A DNA stretch of 64,000 nt from contig VZSE01015567.1 of NCBI GenBank assembly GCA_013398275.1, forward strand, positions 88,643 to 152,642, given 5' to 3'. Origin of the DNA: Promerops cafer (Eukaryota; Chordata; Aves; Passeriformes; Nectariniidae). Below the pieces are notes generated by a model that was not told the origin of the DNA, ran no database searches, and saw nothing but the letters and a program-made list of their open reading frames with translations. Shown here in pieces: positions 36,801 to 45,800 of this stretch; the stretch's first letter is position 1; the number at the start of each line of letters is the position of its first letter. Position numbers and translations under genes: made by a program.

Positions 36801-39800
36801 GGATCCAAACAGCCCACGGGGAAACAGGGCAGGGGGAGGAGAGGCCCCAGAGCATCTCCCAAACCTCACACTCTAAACCACATTAACCAAATCCTGAGTC
36901 TGTCTCTCTCTGCTCTTGCAGGGCTGCTGTGAACAGATCAGGATAAAACATCTTGTTGCTTGGAAAGCAGCTGCCTCAAATACTTTCCCTGGCTCCTCCC
37001 AGGACACAGCTGTATTACTGTCTGTTCCTCCAGGTGTGTAACAAGCTCCATACATTTCTACTCCCACAAAACAGCATCAGCAAGGAAGTTAACCATTCAC
37101 TTTACAGTCAGCTCTCTTAGGCATTACGAAAAAAAGTCAGTTATTTAAAGGATAGTTTAAAGATGTTTTTCTTACATTGGCAATCTCTTTCTCCAGGTCC
37201 ATAACTCTTCTCATTTGTGCAGAAATCTCATTCTCATTGACAGAAATATTTCTTTCTTGTAGGATTAGTTTAGCTACAGAAATCATGAAATCAACATAGG
37301 CAGAACATGCCTGCAGGAAAAAACAGGAAGAGTTTAAAAACAAAACTCTTCAAAATAGAGCATACCTTGATTATCTTCAAGATTTCATCTTCATTTTTAT
37401 GAAGTACAGTTCTTCATCCCTTATTTAAACAGGTCAATTTTATTGGAAATACTGTTAAGATCACAGCTAGAAATTAACTGTGAACTTTCATTCCCTCATG
37501 GAGCACTGCTGGGTAACTGGAGCACTGCTCAAAGCTGAACACTCCCAACGACTGTTGTTGCACTGTTTTCATTATTTAGAATGAGACATTTGTATGTCCA
37601 TATTTAAACCATCACCCATGTTTTTTCTAGCTCACTTTAATTACAACTTCCAAAAATACCATTTCCAAAGAGCTGTGTTCCCAGGAACATAAAACGAGGG
37701 AATTGGCTTTGTGGGAAAAGCACTCCCAGAAGCTGCCAACCTCCTCCAGTGCTTCTTGGAGCAGTTAGACCTCACGTTGCTGTATGCAAAGTGAGGTATA
37801 TATAGACAATATATATGAAATTTAACATTAAAGAGTTCACTAATGATAAGAATGTAAATACAGCAGCAAATTCTCTGAAATGTCACGCTGCCAAATATCT
37901 TAAGGTGTCATTATATTTTATGGAACCTCCATTTTATTGCATTATTTTTTGTAATTCTAATTCCTCATTGGTAAGTCACACTCATTTTTCTATCAACAGA
38001 AATGCTGTTTTCAATATTCCTTTTCAATGCAAATAAAAAACATGCATAGTGCTGGATCAGCTATCGAATAATAAATCTGGTTTATGCAATGTAATGTGCC
38101 AAACCAGTGATTAAACCTAGGATTAATAAAGTTTGTCACCAGCTTTATTGATAGAAGTATTTTGGTACGTTCAGCTCCTAAGGCAGGGAACACACTCTTT
38201 AATGAATGCTCCACGTGTGCAGCCATTCCCATCCCCTCCTGGGCATCCCCCCTGCCAGCAGGGCCAGGCTGTGCCCACCTGGGGCTGTGGCACCGTGGGG
38301 CTGGGCAGCTTGCACAGAGCTGGCAGCAGGGACAGGGACAGGGATGGGACAGGGACAGGGATGGGACAGGGACAGGGACAGGACAGGGATGGGACAGGGA
38401 CAGGGACAGGACAGGGACGGGACAGGGACAGGGACAGGNGGGATGGGACAGGGATGGGACAGGGACAGGGACAGGGACAGGGATGGGACAGGGACAGGGA
38501 CAGCGCTCACAGCGGCCCAAAGGGCTCAACTCCCACTGCCAGTTACAAGAAAAAGAGATCATTTCAGAAAGAGAAAAGCCCATGAAACCACTGACTGCTA
38601 CAACAAGTCACAAAAGACAGTGCATGCCAACACTGTAAAAACCATCATAAAATTCAATATAGCTATTTCCTCAAACCAGTAAGTTAACAGAGATTTTTAG
38701 GTACCAATCAGTGACTTTATTTTTCTCCTAAGTGCAGCTCTTAAGTCAGGTAGCAAAAATCTAAGTCAGCTAATTTCATCTAGACTGTATAAATAGTCTC
38801 AGCAATTTCAGTGGAAACTTAAGACCTCGGAATCACTCCTGTCTGAGCAGAGCCATCCTGTATCTTACAAGAGAAAAAGCTGACACTCAGGTAGGTCAGA
38901 GGACAGGAATTGTCTCTCGGTGCTGCAGTTAACACAACACATGGAAGGAGCAGATTGTGCAATGTGAGTCAGCCCCTAAGGGCCATCTCACATGGAACTG
39001 GGCAGTTCAGAGGGCAGTGATTGTCTTAATGAACATGTGATCTGTAATTAAATGTAATCACTATTAACTGCTGGCACATCAGCAAAATACCTACAAAGCC
39101 CAAATGGCCTGTACACTTTCTCATTGCTTCTGCATTTAATTACACAGAATTAAAGGTCACTGTGGTAGCAGTTTCAGCTCCATGACTTCAGCACAGACAC
39201 CCATCAGCTCTCAAGGACTTAAAGCACATCCAAGATTAGCAACAGGGATACAGTGTCAGTGCTAACAGGTTAATGAGACCCGTAGAAGTAATGAGTAAAC
39301 AAGAATTAAAGGAGACCATACGAGGTTTCGGGTATCTGAGCCATTTCTGTGGTATCACATCCTTTTGCTGCTGTGTTTGTGTTCAGCAGTTGATGTAGGA
39401 GACTGTGATCTTTTCAGATCTTTCATGCAGCAAAGTGTCTCTTTGGTTCTGAATGTTCTGTTTTTCTTTCCAAGCCTATTCCTGGTCGTTCACCTGCAGC
39501 ACTTGCCAATTGCTGCCAGTCGGTCACAGCTCAGAAGTGGCCTCCTTTTTGCAGTGACAGAACAGGGCTGATCATGACCTCTTGTATTCTGCCTAAATAC
39601 AACTCTGACAGTCAGGGGAGAGCTCTTGATCCAGCTGTGAAGCCTGGCAGAGGTTCTATAACAAAGCTAAGTTTATCTCCTACCAAAAGGTCTTAAAAAG
39701 TCAAGTATCTGCCTTGAAAATCGAGGCTAAAATGAGAACTGTCAGCGTGGTGTGTCAGCTCCCCCTCACCTCTTGGTAAGCACCAGTGCACTCGTAGTAG

Positions 39801-42800
39801 TCCCGAGAAGGCAGGCCCAGCCCAGGCTGATCAATCTGTAAATGCAAATAAAAGCTGAGAGGTGCTTAAAGGGAAATGGCAGAGCATTGGACTGCTCTTT
39901 TGGCAACTACAGGTGCTGATGCTTCACTGGCCAGATCATTTTCTGGCCACAGGGCCGTTCCTCTCCCATCCTGTTGCCCACCTTTAACTATTTTCATTTT
40001 CATTAAACTTTTTGTTTTTCTTTTAAATATTTTTCTTGTCTTGTTGCTGAACACTGCCAGGCACTGGTAGCCAGTGTGAAAATAGGTGAACTACAGATGA
40101 CAACACAGCCCAGAGACAAGCTAGGCACTCCTGCATCTCTGAAATCCCTGCACGTGAAGTGCTCCCGTCCCCATCCAGCCACCTTTGCTCCTCTAACTGC
40201 TGCATCCCAGCAGCCACCAGACCTTCTCAGAGATGACCTCTCTGCCTCTGGCATCCCCATCTCACTGGCAGTGACAGTCTGTGAGTGCACAGAACAAAGA
40301 TGGCAGCTTGGAGAACAGACAGGGAACTGTGAAACCCAGGGTTTCAGCTGAAAACCACATTAATTCACAAATTCATCTACAAAGTACTCTGGTCGAATTC
40401 AGATCACTGATGTTTCTCCTGGTTTACGTTTATGTCTGTGCTTCCAGTTATTTGCTGCACTTTTATGATCAACAAGGCCATGGCACCCAGGCAGACTTAC
40501 GTGAATGATATGTGCTGTGGAATTTTTATCGTCCGTGCCAACAAAAAAATTAATAAGGACCTTTTTTCCATATCTGGAGTTGAGCTGTGCAATAGCTGTC
40601 TCAGCTGTCCAAGCAGCACCTAAGCACATGAAAGGTGTAGTCAGTCTCTATTTTTGGTAAGCAGTAAATTAAATAATTTCGATATTTTAACTAAAAGGAA
40701 ATAAGCACAGGTTATCTTACCATAGGAAGCATCCCAGTTAGTTGTTGCTACAGGCCACTCAGACACATTTGGCAACAAACTAATTAGAGGCCTTCCACCT
40801 CTGCTATCAATGGCAGCTTTTGGAAAAAATAAAATGAGTTACCATGACATCTTAAACCCCACAAATATTATATTATAATATATATTATAATGAGTTCAAA
40901 ACAATGAAGCTGAGAACTGTTTGCCCCATCACCACAGCAGCAGTTTGCTCTGATGTGTGACTGTGCTTTAACATTTAATGTAGAAATTTCCAGTCACAAA
41001 CAGCATATGCAGATCCTTGAGACCATGACATCGAAGTACTTTTTTTTCCTCTCTCTGCAGATAGCTTGAAATAATAGTTTTGAAAAGTATTCATACTATT
41101 ACAGAAACTATAAAAACATGATTTAGGAAGCACTGCAAACAGTTTTACTGCTCTTTGTTCTAGTGGCAGAGCCTGGTGTGCCAGGTAGCTTTCACCTCAT
41201 CCCTGGTGATTTCTACAAAAGAAGTTAACTCCCATTTAACTGAAAGGATTTGAGTTTATATATCTGCAGCAAATCAGTAACTGAAGAGTTACCTAAAATA
41301 CCTAAGGTAGTAAAGCAGGAGGCACAAGACCAGTTTTACTGCTGACATTCTGACTGGACTCTATAGAACAGATATATTTTCGTTTTCAACAAGGATATCT
41401 GAAAAATGATGCACAAATAGGATACAGGTGTAGCTGCCTGAGGTGGGGCCCTTTGGGTGCTGTTGAGGTCCTGTATGCAGTGGACTCAGGGGACACTTAC
41501 TTTCATTTATGCAGGACCTGTACAGAGTTTTTGCCTTCTGCACTGCTGGGATGTCGTCGGTGCTGGGGGTGTCGAGGACATCTGAAACACAGAGCGAGTA
41601 ATGGTCACTCCTGCTCTGTCCTGGCAGCTTCTGAGGAGCAGGGCTGGGCCAGGAGTGCTCCGTGTCCAGCTCCAGGGAGGCTTTGCCTTTCAGCAGCTGG
41701 GGGGAAAAGCTCTGGAGGTGAAATGCCCTCAATGGCTGCAGCCTGTGTGAGGGTGTGGAGTCAGTAGATGCTCCATAGGTCACCCCGGGTGAAAGACAAA
41801 TGCTCTGACTTCTCAGGGACAGGTTTTAAGCAACCAGGCTATAGTGTGAAGACACAACTGGCAAAACCAGGAGACAGGCAAAGTAAATAAAAAGGGTATT
41901 TAGCCTGGAGAGAGTGGGTTGGAGAGTACAGACTGAGTTCTTGGACTCAGTTATTTTCCTGAAAGAAGGGATGGTGAGCAATTTGATGCTGTTGATATGA
42001 CAGGTAGGAAAATGGCTTGCCTACTCTTTGGGATTTCTGATGGAACAAGATATGCAGGACATGGGCTGCCAGACAGCAGCTTCCAGCACTTCAGCTGATG
42101 TGGACACAGACAAACCTCCCCCTCCTCCTCCTCTTCCTCCTCCTCCACCTGCCTGGTGCTGTTGCTGGGGCAGGCTCAGGGTGGGGACTGCAGTGGGTCT
42201 GATCTGCAGATACCAGCAAGGGCAGGTGTGCTCACCTCTGCTCCAGTGTCAGACACACCAGCACACTCCCAGAGCCTTCTCCAAGCAAACAGTTTGGGGC
42301 AGCTTTGTCTTGAACCAAACACAAAACCCCGAAATATCTGGCAGTATTTTAAGCTTTGCTAGAAAACCACAACTTCTTAGGATAACATGTAAGGCATATA
42401 GAAGAAACTTTATTTAGTCCCCAAACTCCACTGACCTTTTAAAACAACTTCTAGTTCGTCTCTCAAAATGTCAAAGTTGCTATAACGGGAGCTGGTCTCG
42501 GGGATGACGTTCCTCTTGAGCCACCCCCCACAGGCGAACTGGTAGAAGTCCTGGCAGGGCCTGGCACTGGGGTCCATGTTCTCCAGGATCCGCGCGGCTG
42601 CACGCACACACACACACAGAGACTTTACACAGGCACAGCAGCACACTCGTTTTCTCTCCAGAGCAAAATCATGAATATATGTCCTGTAGAATAGGCTCAA
42701 GCTTACTTGAATGTTCTAGACCAGAGTTCTCATCGGTGAGCAAGGAATTACTATTCCTGTGCTGACCACAACTCCCATGCTTTCCAGTTGGCTGTGCTTA

Positions 42801-45800
42801 CTGGTGGTAAACTGACAGATGTTCCTGCTCCCTGTCAGTGGTCATTCAGTTCTAAATAAAATGCAGGATGTTTCATTTACCCTTCACTTACCCTTCTTTG
42901 TACTGAAACGTGGTGAAAAGGGACATTAAAAGCACAAGACATAGCAGAGGTTAAGTATCCATTGTAATGTAATTTTGGTAATTAGGTATGATTTAGACTC
43001 AACTGAATCCTGTCTATTTCAATAAAGTACTGACTTTTTGGGACTATTTCAGTTCTTCTCAGGAAAGGTTTTTCCATTAATGCCTTCCAGAAGCTAGACT
43101 CATTTTCAGACCTGCTCCACATTTTACTCTAGAACTGGTACTGCCTCTTGCTATCCCCTTGACCCTCTGGAGTGGCTTGTCCAAGACTGGCCAGTCACTG
43201 ACCAGTCATGACAGGGATTCTCAGTGAAATCCAATTCCTTGATGACAGCTTCCCAGCTGCTGTCCATAAACCCTCTGGGCTTCTCCCTATACCTATCCCT
43301 ATTCCACTCAGACTGCTTCTACTTCTGTATGCCAGAACAGTCTCTCACAGAAAGCAGAGATCTTAGGAGTCAGGCAAGAGCTAGGGATACCTCTGAATTT
43401 CCCAGGATACTGAATATTCTTCCCATTTTTCTGACATTATTTTTAGTAAATTATGAGGCTTGTGATTTCAAGTGTTCATTCCTCTACATGGGCAAGTCAA
43501 ATATTTATAGTTATTTTTCCACTTCTTTCAATATTTTCCATGTCTCTTGTGCTGGTGGAAATGGAGAGACAGTCTGTGGTGTTTGTGTTGATTTGCCTGC
43601 CCCCATTTTTCTGTTGGCTTAGGAGTGTTACACTCTCAGCTAACATCTGATGGCTTTACAATATTCCAGTGCCTGCAAGATGGAAATAGCCATGGACAGG
43701 TGCATTTTCAACCTCAGACTGCTTCAGCAGCATAAAACCCACTGAGGAAATAGATGCAAAGCCTCCTAGCTGGTGGTTTCCCTTCTGAAGTCGATGGCTC
43801 CAGGGTGACTTCTGTTTGAAGGGACACAGGATCATGCCAGCAGCCAGAGAGATTGGGAAATTCAGTCATGTTTTCACTAAGTGGGACACTTGCTGCAGCC
43901 CCAGGTGCTCTGGGATTGTGGAAGCTCTGGTACTGGTTTCTGTCTTTTTTGCCCTGTTTCAGTTAGGGGAAGGGGAGTGTTTTGAATGCTGCAGTTTATT
44001 CCTAACTCCACCTATTTGCTGTGAAAGAGGGAAGCTGTAACTATTCCTAACATCTCCTGTTTTAAGGGTATCCCTCTGAATCCCTCTGCCAGACTGGGGC
44101 AGCACCTGAAGGGCATCACTGTCCCTTGGGTGACCTTGGCATGTGTCAGTCCAGCAGCACAGACCTTCCTAGCCAGGACAGGACACCCCAGCCTTGCCCA
44201 ACAGTAACAGTAGGACAGAAACATCTTCTGACACCAAGAAAAGATGGCCCTTATCCACTGACTTGTGACTTTGGGAAAAACCTCACAACAAAGCCCAGGA
44301 GAAATCCACGTCTTGCTTAAATTTGAGAAATCATTAACAGTGTAATATCAAACCTGGCTTGAACTGTGCAGTCAGGTTGCTCTGCTTGGAGTCAGCACCT
44401 GGGAAATCCTCCGTGCCTGCTCGTGTCACACAGAAATAATCATCTCTCATAACTCTCCTGGTCCAAGGTCCAGGCCAGCCAATACTAGCTACCCAACTTT
44501 TATCAGAACTTAAAGCCTAAATACTGTGAAAGTACCACAAAGAGCTCAGCTCTGGGAACTGTGGTCTTTCATTTAGGGCTGCATGTGAAGTACATACATT
44601 AAGTATGTATGACCATGCAGAATACTCTCCTCAAGAGTGTTATTTGCACACCTGAGCCCCAAGAGAACCATTCATTATTTGATACCACAAATATATTATA
44701 ATGAAAGGAATGTGATTAAGTTATGAATATTTTGTTATTTTATCTCTAATCCAGGTGAATTTATACGTATACAAATACAGGTAATACACAGTGTACTCTT
44801 CATTAGTGCTCAGTGTTGCTGTGATGAAGCAGTGTTTGGCTTTGTTCCTACTGTCACTTGTTTACTCAGTTCCTACCTGGCACCAAGAATATAGAGCTTC
44901 ATATCAATTACTTGTAATGATTAATCTTATTGTAGTACTCCTGATTGTCAGTTGTTGCTTTAATAGCTCACAAATAAAGTAATATAAGCTGGCAAAGCAA
45001 CCAGTGACCTGGGGAGGGTTCAGGAGCAAAATAATGTGCTTACCTAGTTAAGAAACAGACCTCAAAATCCCCTGTTCCATCAGGCTGTGCTGCCTGAGCT
45101 CAGGGAAGTTATCAGAGTGTGTCAGCTAATCCAAAAAATGCTCAAATATACTAATTGCACTGTATCTTCCTGTGCTGCACTGCTCAAATCCACAGATATC
45201 CATGGTCTCACATATCCATGGATAACAGTGCCATGCAGTTACTGGTATTGCACCCTGGCTATAACCAACGAATTCTCGTTACATTTTTGCTTCTTTATTT
45301 GTTCATTATTTATTTTACTACATTTTTTTTTTCTTCTGGTCATTATTTGAAGCTCTTCTCTCAAATGAGCAATCAGTTCTGTCAGTATCTTCACTTTATC
45401 CCTTTCCAGTGGTTAAATGCTGTTAAAGCATTTAACAGAAGCATAGAAGAGCAAAATTGTTCTGATTAATTAATTTAGGCACTTCTTGCTACATTGTGCC
45501 TCATTTCTCCAAACTTTTCCTGCTTTTCCTTTTGGAGTTCATTCATCACCACACAGTCTGTCTGAACTCCCTTGCAGCAATATGTATTTAGCTGAAAATG
45601 AGCATCATCAGAGATTAAAAACAATCTGGTAGAGAACTAATTTTCCAAACCACAGCATGAGCATTCATGCTGGGAGAAGAACACCTTGGAAGTGGAGTGA
45701 AAAGACAGCGATGGCCACCTGAAATAAACCTTATGTCCAGCCCATGCTGATGACAATCTGCAGTTCCTGGGATGAGGGGCTGCCCCGGGGCTCTCCCTGC

